A stretch of 45,616 nucleotides of DNA from positions 1 through 45,616 of the forward strand of contig JADGDX010000019.1 of assembly GCA_016744675.1 (NCBI GenBank), in the 5' to 3' direction. The DNA comes from Desulfuromusa sp. (GTDB taxonomy: Bacteria > Desulfobacterota > Desulfuromonadia > Desulfuromonadales > Geopsychrobacteraceae). The notes below the pieces were generated by a model. That model saw nothing but the letters and a program-made list of their open reading frames with translations. It was not told the DNA's origin and made no database searches. The stretch's first letter is position 1. The number at the start of each line of letters is the position of its first letter. The position numbers were made by a program, and so were the translations under genes. Positions 1 through 9,142 of this stretch are shown one piece after another.

Positions 1-2
1 GG

Positions 3-110
3 ACAATTCAGCAATTACTTGGCCATGCAGACGTTCGCACCACAATGATCTACACCCATACGGTTCAAAGTACAACTGTCAAGAACGCAAAAAGTCCTCT
101 CGACTTTTAG
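3..110 (+). CDS. C-terminal end of an integron-integrase-like tyrosine recombinase (cut by the window edge)
   Basis: An open frame enters from the left edge and stops at 108-110. It encodes about 35 residues containing LLGHADVRTTMIYTH, the final conserved block of tyrosine recombinases. That block holds the H/W-box histidine (LLGH) and the nucleophilic tyrosine (MIYTH). The tail ends in SPLDF, which resembles the SPLD ending of IntI-type integron integrases more than XerC/XerD, whose tails differ. The rest of the gene lies outside the window, so the IntI-specific insert and the other catalytic residues cannot be checked. The next gene begins 28 bases later on the same strand. Tyrosine recombinase is nearly certain; the integron assignment is an inference from the short tail. 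Confidence 0.7.
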   Translation, partial: TIQQLLGHADVRTTMIYTHTVQSTTVKNAKSPLDF

Positions 111-137
111 GGAATCGACAACTTAGGAGAACAGCTC

Positions 138-362
138 ATGCAAATCACAGTCAGCCTCCATGGGGTTTTTCGCATCGATCGATTCAAACTAAAAGTGTTG
201 GAATATCCTGATGGCAGCAGTGCCCAAAAAATTATTGACGAATTACAAATTCACGCTAAACTACTGGGGATCATTCTGATTAACGGGACGCATGCCAAAG
301 CAGAAGACACTCTACATAACGGTGATACCCTGATGTTACTGCCACTGCTTGAGGGCGGCTAA
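138..362 (+). CDS. MoaD/ThiS-family sulfur-carrier protein paired with the tungsten oxidoreductase
   Basis: A 74-residue protein with a beta-grasp ubiquitin-like pattern (MQITVSLHGVF at the start, LINGTHAKAEDTLHNGDTL in the second half). It ends in Gly-Gly (LLPLLEGG), the tail that is adenylated and thiocarboxylated in MoaD and ThiS. ATG 138 is preceded by AGGAGA at 124-129. Only 27 bases separate it from the aldehyde:ferredoxin oxidoreductase gene. The likely role is therefore sulfur donation for the dithiolene of the pterin that binds tungsten. MoaD-like carriers beside AOR genes are familiar in anaerobes. It is distinct from the true ThiS at 42724. Its E1-like partner is not adjacent. Confidence 0.8.
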   Translation: MQITVSLHGVFRIDRFKLKVLEYPDGSSAQKIIDELQIHAKLLGIILINGTHAKAEDTLHNGDTLMLLPLLEGG

Positions 363-389
363 CCAAGACTTTCATCCAAGGAATAACCC

Positions 390-2237
390 ATGAAATTTCT
401 CACGACTGATCCGGTTGCACATCCTGAAAAAATTCTCTACCGTCGCGGTATCGTCAATCTTGAAGACGGTTCGAAAACGTTTGAAGATGTGCCGTGTAGC
501 AACCTTGAAGATGTTTTGGGTGGGTTTGGACGTTCTTTTCAAATTCTTGAAAAAAGATCAATACAATCAGCTTATTGCCCTGAAAATCCAGTGATTGTCA
601 ACACGGGACTGTTAACCGGAAGTAGTGCCATGACAGGCCTTAGAACCTACTTTTCTAGTTATAGTCCGATCAAAGGATCACAAGCAGGGCTCCCTGCTGC
701 AATGTGGTCAGCAGGGAGTGGTAAGTTCGGTGCCAAGCTCAAATGGACGGGTTTGGATGAAATAATTTTTGAAAACCGGTCAACAACTCCGGTCTATGTT
801 TTGATTAAAGAAACAAGTCACGGCCCTCACATTGAGTTAAAGCCTGCTGAGCATCTGCTTGGATTATCAACTCATGATAAAATTATGACTCTCCAGAAAC
901 AATATGATGATGCCCATTTTGCATCGATTGGACAGGCTGGGGAAAATTGGCAACACGTGGCAATGGGGTCAGTCGCTTTATCAACAGTCAATCAATTGAA
1001 ATCGGGTGAAGATAAAATGCGCTTTGCTGGTCGCGGTGGCATGGGCAGTATGATGGGCTATAAAAATATTGTCGCTCTTGTCGCCCAAAGTTGTGACAAG
1101 AACACAGCCATAACCGAGACAGTTAAAAAAGTTCACACTCAAGTTATTAAAGGTGGCGGTGCCGCAAGACTGCAACCAATTAAACGCGGTGGCGGCGGTG
1201 GAACATGGGCTGCATACGATGTCATGCAGCCCTTCAATGCTGTTCCAATCAATAATTATCGCCCCCAAGGCAATGATCTCCCTGAAGAACTCTTTCGTGA
1301 AAACGTTGAGAAATCATACGATATTCAATCAGCAGCTTGTTACCGCTGTGGCATCACCTGTCACAACTATATATCAGAAAAAAATCCAAACGGCAGCCGA
1401 GGTGAATTCATAGCTAAGTTTGACTATGAACCTCTCAACCTTCTTGGCACAAATATCGGTATCCATGAAGCTGGTCAAGCCGGACGACTGATTCAGTTAT
1501 GTGATAATTATGGTATGGATGCTATTTCTCTTGGTGTGACCATCTCCTATACCCTTGCATACAATGAAAAACACCCCGAAACGCCTCTTTTTAATGGCGC
1601 AAACTTCGGCGATTATGACAAAATCTACGACCTAATTTGCCAAACAGGTGAAGGAAAACTCTCTCATATCGGTTTTGGTTCTATGCGACTCTCAGAGAAA
1701 ACCGGTGACACCGATTATGCCTACCATGTCAAAGGACTCGAGATTGCCGCGTACCTACCTGAGACAAATCCTGGGTACTGCTGGGCTATTGCCGGTGGCC
1801 ACATGTCAATGGGATCATATGGCACCCTAATCCGGGAAGGAATTGACGATGTAGATTCTTGGGTTAAGGTCATTACAGAGGACAAACTCCACATTGTGGG
1901 CTTTGATATGATTGGCCTCTGTAAGTTTTTTGATATTACCCAAGGAATTGGCACCCAAAAGATTGTTGATTGCCTAAAGAGTGATTTCAATCTGAAGATT
2001 AAACCTCAAGATATCAAGGATGCGGTTCGACGTTCATTCATCCTCGGATTAGCGTTAGAATTTCAACAGGGCTATACTAAATCAGAATATTGCCTTCCTA
2101 ACGAGGTCTCCAAAAACCCTAACCCCAACATCAAACTTTCTAATATTTCGAATCATGATTTTATGAAAGAACTTTCTGAAAAAGTCTGGAATGTTTTTGA
2201 TGATGAAATCACAAGCATTCTCGATAGAAAGCGTTAG
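390..2237 (+). CDS. aor: tungsten-containing aldehyde:ferredoxin oxidoreductase
   Basis: The 615-residue protein is about the family length. AOR enzymes oxidise aldehydes to carboxylic acids with ferredoxin, or run in reverse, using a tungsto-bispterin and one [4Fe-4S] cluster in the cytoplasm. The N-terminal pterin-binding domain carries the glycine-rich RFAGRGGMGSMMG near residue 215. The cluster cysteines are visible as C317-x2-C320-x3-C324 plus C511 in the DMIGLC motif, and YGMDAISLG is the first DxxG-type pterin motif. ATG 390 is preceded by AAGGAAT at 378-384. The upstream MoaD-like carrier supports pterin chemistry. No ferredoxin-type subunit lies next to it, so a homodimeric ferredoxin-linked form is likely. 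The natural substrate cannot be read from sequence. No clear terminator follows the stop. Confidence 0.93.
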   Translation: MKFLTTDPVAHPEKILYRRGIVNLEDGSKTFEDVPCSNLEDVLGGFGRSFQILEKRSIQSAYCPENPVIVNTGLLTGSSAMTGLRTYFSSYSPIKGSQAGLPAAMWSAGSGKFGAKLKWTGLDEIIFENRSTTPVYVLIKETSHGPHIELKPAEHLLGLSTHDKIMTLQKQYDDAHFASIGQAGENWQHVAMGSVALSTVNQLKSGEDKMRFAGRGGMGSMMGYKNIVALVAQSCDKNTAITETVKKVHTQVIKGGGAARLQPIKRGGGGGTWAAYDVMQPFNAVPINNYRPQGNDLPEELFRENVEKSYDIQSAACYRCGITCHNYISEKNPNGSRGEFIAKFDYEPLNLLGTNIGIHEAGQAGRLIQLCDNYGMDAISLGVTISYTLAYNEKHPETPLFNGANFGDYDKIYDLICQTGEGKLSHIGFGSMRLSEKTGDTDYAYHVKGLEIAAYLPETNPGYCWAIAGGHMSMGSYGTLIREGIDDVDSWVKVITEDKLHIVGFDMIGLCKFFDITQGIGTQKIVDCLKSDFNLKIKPQDIKDAVRRSFILGLALEFQQGYTKSEYCLPNEVSKNPNPNIKLSNISNHDFMKELSEKVWNVFDDEITSILDRKR

Positions 2238-2288
2238 AAGCTCACCGTTCTTACAAGTTTGTTATTTTTTCTTCTTTAGAATATTTAC

Positions 2289-2317
2289 TTGACTCTTTTA
2301 CTCAACTCTCATATCTT
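2289..2317 (+). promoter_or_regulatory. candidate sigma-70 promoter of the feo operon
   Basis: TTGACT (2289-2294) and TATCTT (2312-2317) are separated by 17 bases, about 65 bases ahead of the feoA ATG in an AT-rich gap. Spacing is ideal and the hexamers are a moderate match. A Fur-box-like sequence begins 11 bases downstream. Confidence 0.45.
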
Positions 2318-2327
2318 TCTTTTTAAA

Positions 2328-2342
2328 TGATATCCATTTTCA
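2328..2342 (+). promoter_or_regulatory. candidate Fur box upstream of feoA
   Basis: The 15-mer TGATATCCATTTTCA matches the 7-1-7 Fur inverted repeat TGATAATnATTATCA at 11 of 14 defined positions. It lies just past the predicted transcription start of the feo promoter, where Fe(II)-Fur would block transcription. Iron repression of feo is well established in other bacteria; this site is a prediction from sequence only. Confidence 0.4.
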
Positions 2343-2381
2343 TCTTCAGTTTCAGTGACTCATCTTCCCAAGGAATTAATC

Positions 2382-2618
2382 ATGCACAAATCTTTGCGCC
2401 ACAGTGCTTCAGGAGAAAAAGCTATCGTAACTGCTGTGACAGCAGAAGGAGAAATTGGGCGTCGTTTACGCGAAATGGGCCTGTCTCCAGGAACAGAAAT
2501 TAAAATTCTGGGGAGAGCACCACTCAAAGATCCTGTCTCAATTAGATTAAAGAATTACACCCTCACCCTTCGTAATAATGAGGCTGATCATATTTTAGTT
2601 AAGAAAGTTGAGGTCTAA
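2382..2618 (+). CDS. feoA: ferrous iron transport protein A
   Basis: A 78-residue SH3-like FeoA protein, usual for the family, with the characteristic REMGLSPGTEIKILGRAPLKDP block and a C-terminal LTLRNNEADHILV. FeoA is a small cytosolic regulator that acts on FeoB. ATG 2382 is chosen over an in-frame GTG at 2355 because AAGGA at 2370-2374 sits seven bases before it. The stop is two bases before the feoB ATG, so the two are translationally linked. Confidence 0.92.
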   Translation: MHKSLRHSASGEKAIVTAVTAEGEIGRRLREMGLSPGTEIKILGRAPLKDPVSIRLKNYTLTLRNNEADHILVKKVEV

Positions 2619-2620
2619 AA

Positions 2621-4816
2621 ATGGGGGCAGGCATTCAATGGCAACTCAAAGAAGGTTCGACTGCAACCATTGCTCTTGCTGGAAATCCTAATTCGGGGAA
2701 AACCACTCTCTTCAACGTAATAACAGGTTCGCGGCAGCATGTTGGAAATTATCCTGGTATTACCGTTGAACGAAAAGAAGGAACTGTTAATATAAACGGA
2801 ACCCGTGTCACGTTTATTGATCTTCCTGGCACCTATTCCCTATCGGCTTACTCAGAAGAAGAGTTAGTTGCACGTAATTTCTTAACGAACGAGAAACCTG
2901 ACATTGTTGTAGATATTGTTGATGCGACCATGCTTGAGCGCCACCTCTACTTAGCTATTCAATTCTTTGAACTAGGTATCCCAGTCGTTCTAGCTCTGAA
3001 CATGATGGATGATGCACGCAAACAAGGCTTAAGAATCGATACAAAAAAACTAGCAAAGGTTCTTAACTGTCCAGTCGTAGAAACTGTTGCTCGTTCAGGC
3101 CAAGGAAAAAAAGAACTCATCGAAACTGCTGTTAAACATGCACTTGAAAAAAATCAGCAATGGACTCCCCTCAATATTTCATATGGCACTGAGCTTGATC
3201 TCGTTCTTGATGAATTAACTGAAATCATTCATTCGAATCACCATCTAACCGATCGATATCCGGCACGCTGGATTGCGTTAAAATACTTGGAGAATGACAC
3301 TGAAATCATCCGTCACGGAAAGATAAATGACAAGATTTCTACACAACTCGAAGAGCTTGTCTCAAGAACAAAAGAGCATTGCATTAAAACCCTGAACATC
3401 CCACCTGAAGCGATCATCGCCGATTATCGCTACGGTCTGATTAATTCAATCCTTAAAGACAACATCGTCACCCAAGAAAAATCGCGGCAGGAAAGAATCG
3501 ATATATCCGCCAAAATTGATACGGTTTTTGTTCATCGCTTTTTTGGTCCGATACTAATGATTGCTGTTTTATATTCAATGTTTCAAGTAACTTTCAGCCT
3601 CGGGGAAATACCCATGTCTTGGCTAGAAAATTTCTTTGGTTGGATATCTGCTACGGCAACCTCAATAATCCCTGAAGGGTTACTCCAGTCACTCATCGTT
3701 TCGGGAATAATAGATGGCGTTGGTGGTGTTATGGGTTTTGTCCCCTTGATAGCTATCATGTTTCTGATGATTTCTTTTCTCGAAGATTCAGGATATATGG
3801 CACGAGTGGCCTATATGCTTGACCGAGTGCTGCGCATTTTTGGTCTCCACGGTTATTCTGCAATGCCATTCATCATTTCTGGTGGAATTGCTGGAGGTTG
3901 CGCAGTCCCTGGGGTTATGGCAACGAGAACTTTGCGCAGCCCGAAAGAAAAGCTAGCGACACTATTAACGGCTCCGTTTATGCCCTGTGGTGCCAAATTA
4001 CCCGTATTTCTTCTTTTGATTGCAGCCTTTTTCACCGACTATAAAGCTCAGATTATGTTTTCCATCACCCTATTTGCATGGGTTATGGCTTTGCTTGTGG
4101 CTAAATTAATTCGATCTACCGTGATCAAAGGGGAATCAACTCCTTTTATAATGGAATTACCTCCATATCGCCTTCCCACTATCCGTGGTGTCTTTATTCA
4201 TACATGGGAGAGAACGTGGCAATACATCAAAAAAGCAGGGACTGTTATTCTGGCAGTTTCGATATTACTTTGGGCTGCGATGACTTTTCCAAGCTTACCT
4301 GAGCAACAGACCAGTCAATTTGAAATAGAGCGACAATCAGCACTCAGAACAATTGGAAATGAAACAGATCGCCAAAAAGCGCTCGTAGAGATAAATAATA
4401 AAGAAGGGCAAACAGCACTGCGCTACTCACTTGCAGGGAAGATTGGTAGTACCTTAGAGCCAATCAGCCAGCTCGCGGGCTTTGATTGGCGAACCAATAT
4501 TGCTTTGGTTGGTGGTTTCGCAGCAAAAGAAGTCATTGTATCAACATTCGGAACCGCTTATTCCCTAGGAGATGTCGACCCAGAAGCAGCAGACACACTA
4601 TCTTCAAGAATCGCTTCTGACCCAAGTTGGAATAAATTTACAGCCCTTGCCATGATTGTTTTTGTCCTTCTTTATGCACCTTGTGTTGTTACTGTTGTGG
4701 CTATGGCCAAAGAATCAAGCTGGCGTTGGGCTATTTTTGCAACAACTTTTAATACAATTTTAGGATTTACAATGGCTGTCAGCATCTATCAGATTGGAAC
4801 AAAACTCATCCTTTAA
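2621..4816 (+). CDS. feoB: ferrous iron transporter FeoB
   Basis: A 731-residue inner-membrane Fe(II) permease with an N-terminal GTPase domain. G1 is GNPNSGKT (21-28), G3 is DLPG (67-70) and G4 is NMMD (127-130). A helical guanine-dissociation-inhibitor-like region follows to about 270, then a membrane domain from about 300. The membrane domain carries the paired Gate/core segments, including GGCAVPGVMATR and MPCGAKLPV, whose cysteines and glycines are conserved in FeoB. A soluble loop (about 555-600) splits the helices before the final pair. The gene starts two bases after feoA. It is the main iron-uptake route expected for an anaerobe where Fe(II) is stable. No defects are visible. Confidence 0.96.
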   Translation: MGAGIQWQLKEGSTATIALAGNPNSGKTTLFNVITGSRQHVGNYPGITVERKEGTVNINGTRVTFIDLPGTYSLSAYSEEELVARNFLTNEKPDIVVDIVDATMLERHLYLAIQFFELGIPVVLALNMMDDARKQGLRIDTKKLAKVLNCPVVETVARSGQGKKELIETAVKHALEKNQQWTPLNISYGTELDLVLDELTEIIHSNHHLTDRYPARWIALKYLENDTEIIRHGKINDKISTQLEELVSRTKEHCIKTLNIPPEAIIADYRYGLINSILKDNIVTQEKSRQERIDISAKIDTVFVHRFFGPILMIAVLYSMFQVTFSLGEIPMSWLENFFGWISATATSIIPEGLLQSLIVSGIIDGVGGVMGFVPLIAIMFLMISFLEDSGYMARVAYMLDRVLRIFGLHGYSAMPFIISGGIAGGCAVPGVMATRTLRSPKEKLATLLTAPFMPCGAKLPVFLLLIAAFFTDYKAQIMFSITLFAWVMALLVAKLIRSTVIKGESTPFIMELPPYRLPTIRGVFIHTWERTWQYIKKAGTVILAVSILLWAAMTFPSLPEQQTSQFEIERQSALRTIGNETDRQKALVEINNKEGQTALRYSLAGKIGSTLEPISQLAGFDWRTNIALVGGFAAKEVIVSTFGTAYSLGDVDPEAADTLSSRIASDPSWNKFTALAMIVFVLLYAPCVVTVVAMAKESSWRWAIFATTFNTILGFTMAVSIYQIGTKLIL

Positions 4817-4892
4817 CAGATAAGTTTGATGAAGGAAATGCGGTGGAAACTGAGGTGAATACCGCATGACCTTCAATAAAGAAGAAAGGAAT

Positions 4893-5075
4893 ATGATGTT
4901 TTTATGGGACGAAATCACTGCATATCTGATTATTATCGCAGCGGCATCTTACGTTGTTCACAATATTTACAAAACCCTTAGAGGAGCAAAGCAAGGCTGT
5001 TCAGGGTGTTCCGGCTGTGGGCATAATAAAATTCCACTTCCCCTTAAACAAATCAAAGGGTTTAAAGAGAGTTAA
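4893..5075 (+). CDS. small Cys-rich membrane protein associated with FeoB
   Basis: About 60 residues, with one N-terminal transmembrane helix (AYLIIIAAASYVV), a short basic linker and a cysteine cluster, GCSGCSGCGH. This matches the FeoB-associated Cys-rich membrane protein family, often encoded last in feo operons and possibly occupying the slot of FeoC. Start choice: GAAAGGA at 4884-4890 precedes ATG codons at 4893 and 4896. The in-frame ATG at 4866 would read through that ribosome site, so it is rejected. Gap to feoB is 76 bases. The last 14 bases overlap the 3' end of the convergent regulator gene. The molecular role is not established. Confidence 0.75.
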   Translation: MMFLWDEITAYLIIIAAASYVVHNIYKTLRGAKQGCSGCSGCGHNKIPLPLKQIKGFKES

Positions 5076-6447
5076 GATCGTTTGAAGTCTCGATCTTATA
5101 TTTTTCTAACTTGTAACGAAGGGTTCCGCGAGGCACATTGAGAATTCGTGCTGTCTTAGCAACATTTCCTCCAGTAATCCTGTAAGCTTTTTCAACAAGC
5201 TCTTTCTCGACTCGGCCTACGACATCATCTAAAACAATCCCTTCTGGGGGAATTTCACAGTCAAAAGGCATCTCACTCTGAGGTGATTCACCCCAAATTT
5301 CACGTGGTAGCTGGGCGGGAAGAATCCTTTCAACATTGTGCATAATACAGATTCTTTCAACAACATTGCGCAATTCACGGACATTTCCGGGCCAGTGATA
5401 TCGCATCATCAAATCGAGGGATTCACGGCTGAATCCTCGAATAGCACGATTAAATTCAGTACTAAATCGCTGGAGAAAAGTTTCCAGCAAAAGGGGAATA
5501 TCTTCGCGTCGGTCACGAAGCGGTGGAATATGAATAGGGAAAACATTCAAACGATAATATAAATCTTCCCGAAATTCTTTCCTTTCAATGGCACCCTTTA
5601 AATCGGCATTTGTTGCTGCAATGATCCTGACATTGATATCGATATTACGATTGCCACCGAGCCGACGAATTTTACGATCCTCGAGAACACGGAGTAGCTT
5701 TACCTGAAGGCTAATATCCATTTCTCCGATTTCATCGAGAAATATTGAACCACCATCAGCTTCTTCGAATAGACCTATTTTACGGTTTTTTGCATCGGTA
5801 AAGGCCCCTCTTTCATGACCGAACAATTCAGTTTCAAGAAGATTAAACGGTAACGAACCACAGTTGATTTCGACAAAAGGCTGTTCGCTTCGTGGAGAGA
5901 GATTGTGAATTGCCTGAGCAACAAGTTCTTTACCCGTTCCACTATCCCCGGTGATTAAAACAGTTGCTATTTCATGCTTTGCAACTTCACGAATCTGCTG
6001 AAAAATATCAATAAGGGCAGGACTATTACCAACCATATTGATACCATCAGAATCACGGGAAAGACGTTTGACCTTACGTCGCAGGTTCTGGGTTTCCAAT
6101 GCCAACTTAACAATCAGGTGAATAGCATCAGCCTTAAATGGTTTTTTCATATAATCGTAGGCACCTATCTTAAGCGCCTCAACTGCACTTTCAACCGTTC
6201 CATAACCAGTAATGATAATAACTAGAATTTCAGGGTCAACCTCACGCATCGAACGCAATACATCAAGACCACTACTACTGCCTAAATTCAAGTCAAGGAG
6301 CACTAGGCTAATTTCTTCTTCGGAAACGATGCGTATCGCTTCGTCTGGAGATTCAGTTGAAATAGGACGATAACCATCTTCGGCAATAATCCTTTCAAGA
6401 TTTTCCCGAATAAAAGCTTCATCATCAACAATAAGGATCTTTTCCAT
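5062..6447 (-). CDS. sigma-54-dependent response regulator, NtrC family
   Basis: A 461-residue three-domain regulator. The receiver (1-115) has acidic D8/D9, phospho-acceptor D52, T80 and K102. The AAA+ domain (about 140-370) has Walker A GDSGTGKE (167-174) and Walker B FLDE (236-239). A Fis-type helix-turn-helix lies at the C-terminus (GGNVAKTARILNVPRGTLRYKL). The sigma-54-contacting loop reads GAFTDA (214-219) instead of GAFTGA. ATG 6447 has AGGAG eight bases upstream on the minus strand. It lies 41 bases downstream of the sensor kinase, its evident partner. Targets cannot be deduced: no sigma-54 promoter was seen next to it. Confidence 0.93.
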   Translation of the reverse strand: MEKILIVDDEAFIRENLERIIAEDGYRPISTESPDEAIRIVSEEEISLVLLDLNLGSSSGLDVLRSMREVDPEILVIIITGYGTVESAVEALKIGAYDYMKKPFKADAIHLIVKLALETQNLRRKVKRLSRDSDGINMVGNSPALIDIFQQIREVAKHEIATVLITGDSGTGKELVAQAIHNLSPRSEQPFVEINCGSLPFNLLETELFGHERGAFTDAKNRKIGLFEEADGGSIFLDEIGEMDISLQVKLLRVLEDRKIRRLGGNRNIDINVRIIAATNADLKGAIERKEFREDLYYRLNVFPIHIPPLRDRREDIPLLLETFLQRFSTEFNRAIRGFSRESLDLMMRYHWPGNVRELRNVVERICIMHNVERILPAQLPREIWGESPQSEMPFDCEIPPEGIVLDDVVGRVEKELVEKAYRITGGNVAKTARILNVPRGTLRYKLEKYKIETSNDLNSL

Positions 6448-6488
6448 GAAAATGCTCCTGCTATATAGACAATTAAATAATAACTATA

Positions 6489-8999
6489 TCAACTAACTTG
6501 GTTGATAGGTAACGACACTGTAACCGTCGTCCCTTCACCAAGTTTACTCGAAATCTGAATTTCTCCCCCACGATCAGAAATTATATTGTAGCTTATTGCC
6601 AACCCCAAACCAGTTCCTTGCCCCTTACTGGTAAAAAATGGTTCAAAAACTAACGGCACCTTCTCAGAGGGAATCCCAACTCCGTTATCAACTAAACGAA
6701 TCAACATATCAGCATCAGAAGCTTCCACAATGACTTTCAACTCACCACCATCTGGCATTGCATCTAATGCATTATTGAGCAAATTCAACAAAACTTGCTT
6801 CAAACGGTCAGCATCCATCAAGAGGTCTGGAAGATTTGAATCCACCTCTTCGATTAATTTAACACTTTGGCGTTGGCATTGTTTACGCACCAAAAACAAA
6901 GAATCCTGTAACACTTCTTCAACCCGTCCACACGCTAATCTAGGAGTGGGGACAGAAGCAAAGTGCAACATTTCATTCACCAGAGACTCGAGTCGTTCAA
7001 TCTCGCCGAGTGCGCGGCGTATCAATTGCTGATGGTCTTCCTTTCCGAGTAATCGGTCATGCAGATCATCAAGCATAAGACTAACACCGGTCAAAGGATT
7101 TCGTACTTCATGAGCGATGCCAGCTGACATCCTTCCCAGTGAAGCTAATCGATCCATCCTTGCCATCTGTTGCCGTAGGTTGACCCGTTCAGTCAGATCC
7201 TCAATCGTCAACAGCCACCCTTCTTGTTGGCGGAAGCTCAATGGGAACATAGCCATCCGGTATGTCAATGTTCGCCCGCTTCTTTCCACAGGAACATATT
7301 TACGGAAAGAGTTATTTTCCTTATCCTGATCTGCCTGGAACCACAGTTCCAAAACTTCATGGAACTCTGGCCATTCAATCAATAGTTTTTTCCAGCTACA
7401 ATCATTTCCGGGTCGCTCTATACCAAGAATCTTGCAAGCAGATCCATTAGCAGAGGTGACTTTATTCTCGGCATCAAAGGTTAATAATCCCGTCTCGATA
7501 TTTTCGAAAACAGTATTTTTAAAGTTTCTTTCGCGAATAATCTCTTTACGAGAATGACGCAAAGCCTGCAGGGTTTGCAGTAAGCGCCTTCTCCGACCGT
7601 TAAGATCTTCAACCATCATATTAAATGAATCAGCCAAAACACCAACCTCATCATGAGAATTGACAAGAACGGCAGCTGATTGATTTCCCTGAATCATTCG
7701 TCGTGTTGCATCAGTCAGAGATAAAATGGGATGAACAATACTATCTGAAAGAATGTATGCGGTTGCAATAACAAACATAATGGTGAGTGAAACCACCAAC
7801 CACGATTGTTTCAAGTAATTATTAATCTGTTGTCGTATAAGATGGGATGTTGCAACAGCAGGTTGATGAAATTGATCTATTTCTGCTCCAATTGTAATAC
7901 CGCCAAAAATGCTATAGTTACGATACACACCCTCATCATAATAGATCGGCGCATAAGCCATAATCTTATTAGAGCCACCAACATTAGTGGCTTCAACTAC
8001 CCCTGATTCATCACGAAGAACAGCTTCCGCAACAAGAGGATAGTTTGGATGGATAAAGCTTGCAGCGAAAAGATTAAAAGGAATCCGACCTGATTGAATG
8101 TCTATTTCCGGAGTTTCAGAATTATAAGCGGGAACTAACTGTCCATCAGAATCATATCCACGAATATCCCAATACTTCGGATGGGTAATCATCCAGCCTT
8201 GATCGTCAAACATGAAGGCATAATTGCCACTAGAATAAGAAGGGAAAACAACATCACCATCTCCAGAAGGGGAAATATGTTGTGTATATTCCATGAGATG
8301 GCGGTGATCAAGTGACAAAACGACGACACCTTTAAACACACCATTCGTCCAAATTGGGGTTGCGAATCGGATGACACCACGATATCGGGTCCCCTGAACA
8401 GCCTCAAGGGGGGTTTGAGCGCCCTGCAGTTGATCGTTCCGATTGACATACCAACCATGTAGTCGCGATACCCAGAGTTGACCAGAATCCAATTGGGCTG
8501 CCTTTTGGTAATACGTCTCCATTTTATAGGTCGTATTGGCAGGGTCTGAGACATTACGATAGTGGTGCGATGGTTCGCCATCAACAACGCGAACTAGTTC
8601 CTGACCATGAGAATCGATATAGGCAAGTTCGCTGTAGAGAAAAGTTTTTTTCCTTATTTCAACCGGATTATCATTTGTCCCCTGGCGGTACCAGAGTTCA
8701 CGTAGATGACCATGAGTAAATTTAAGGTAGTTTGTCTGTGTTGGAGATAATAATGATAAATCTAGCAGGTCGCCTTCAACTTCATGTAGAAATGCAGAAA
8801 CCCGTGCAGCAACCATCTGGGCCTGACTTTCAAGCGCTTTTGCCGCCTGACTATCAAGGGCCTCAGTTGTCCGCTGTCGCAATAATGACTCTACGAGACG
8901 TAAACTGTGTTGGGAGTTAAACAGAAGTATTCCCAACGGCAACAGTGAGAGCAAAAGAAAAGCTCCCAGCACTTTTTTATGTAAGTTGATACGAAACAT
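6489..8999 (-). CDS. membrane sensor histidine kinase with periplasmic Cache-like domain, HAMP and PAS
   Basis: An 836-residue kinase with transmembrane helices at about 9-27 and 400-424. Between them lies a large periplasmic sensor of the double-Cache type. HAMP (about 425-480), a PAS-like segment (about 510-610) and HisKA follow, with phospho-accepting H630 in HEVRNPL. The HATPase_c domain has [17 protein letters not shown] and GTGLGLAIS. It pairs with the NtrC-type regulator 41 bases downstream. ATG 8999 is preferred because the membrane anchor follows at once. A TTG at 9056 is in frame but has poor context. No Shine-Dalgarno precedes 8999; instead TATAAT ends six bases before the ATG. The ligand is unknown. 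Confidence 0.9.
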   Translation of the reverse strand: MFRINLHKKVLGAFLLLSLLPLGILLFNSQHSLRLVESLLRQRTTEALDSQAAKALESQAQMVAARVSAFLHEVEGDLLDLSLLSPTQTNYLKFTHGHLRELWYRQGTNDNPVEIRKKTFLYSELAYIDSHGQELVRVVDGEPSHHYRNVSDPANTTYKMETYYQKAAQLDSGQLWVSRLHGWYVNRNDQLQGAQTPLEAVQGTRYRGVIRFATPIWTNGVFKGVVVLSLDHRHLMEYTQHISPSGDGDVVFPSYSSGNYAFMFDDQGWMITHPKYWDIRGYDSDGQLVPAYNSETPEIDIQSGRIPFNLFAASFIHPNYPLVAEAVLRDESGVVEATNVGGSNKIMAYAPIYYDEGVYRNYSIFGGITIGAEIDQFHQPAVATSHLIRQQINNYLKQSWLVVSLTIMFVIATAYILSDSIVHPILSLTDATRRMIQGNQSAAVLVNSHDEVGVLADSFNMMVEDLNGRRRRLLQTLQALRHSRKEIIRERNFKNTVFENIETGLLTFDAENKVTSANGSACKILGIERPGNDCSWKKLLIEWPEFHEVLELWFQADQDKENNSFRKYVPVERSGRTLTYRMAMFPLSFRQQEGWLLTIEDLTERVNLRQQMARMDRLASLGRMSAGIAHEVRNPLTGVSLMLDDLHDRLLGKEDHQQLIRRALGEIERLESLVNEMLHFASVPTPRLACGRVEEVLQDSLFLVRKQCQRQSVKLIEEVDSNLPDLLMDADRLKQVLLNLLNNALDAMPDGGELKVIVEASDADMLIRLVDNGVGIPSEKVPLVFEPFFTSKGQGTGLGLAISYNIISDRGGEIQISSKLGEGTTVTVSLPINQVS

Positions 9000-9118
9000 G
9001 GGCAGATTATAGACGAATTTGAAACAAGAGCATAGAAAGGATAAAAGAACTCTCAAGATGATTTAATACATAGTGCTGAATGGGTCTAATAAGAAGAGGA
9101 AGGAATGAAAGCAACTCG

Positions 9119-9142
9119 CAAAAAAGGGCTTCACACTGCCCT
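9119..9142 (-). terminator. intrinsic terminator at the end of ispB
   Basis: On the minus strand AGGGC (9142-9138) pairs with GCCCT (9129-9125) across an eight-base loop and runs into a T tract. The stem overlaps the ispB stop codon at 9141-9143. The stem is short, so strength is uncertain. Confidence 0.5.

Noticed and set aside
981..1268. Minus-strand open frame of 95 codons inside aor.
   Set aside because: Shadow of the aor reading frame; no ribosome site or recognisable product.
2230..2381. Possible attC-like element after aor (GCGTTAGAAGC).
   Set aside because: Only one short resemblance to a core site; no matching partner site or paired inner boxes, so not a cassette boundary.
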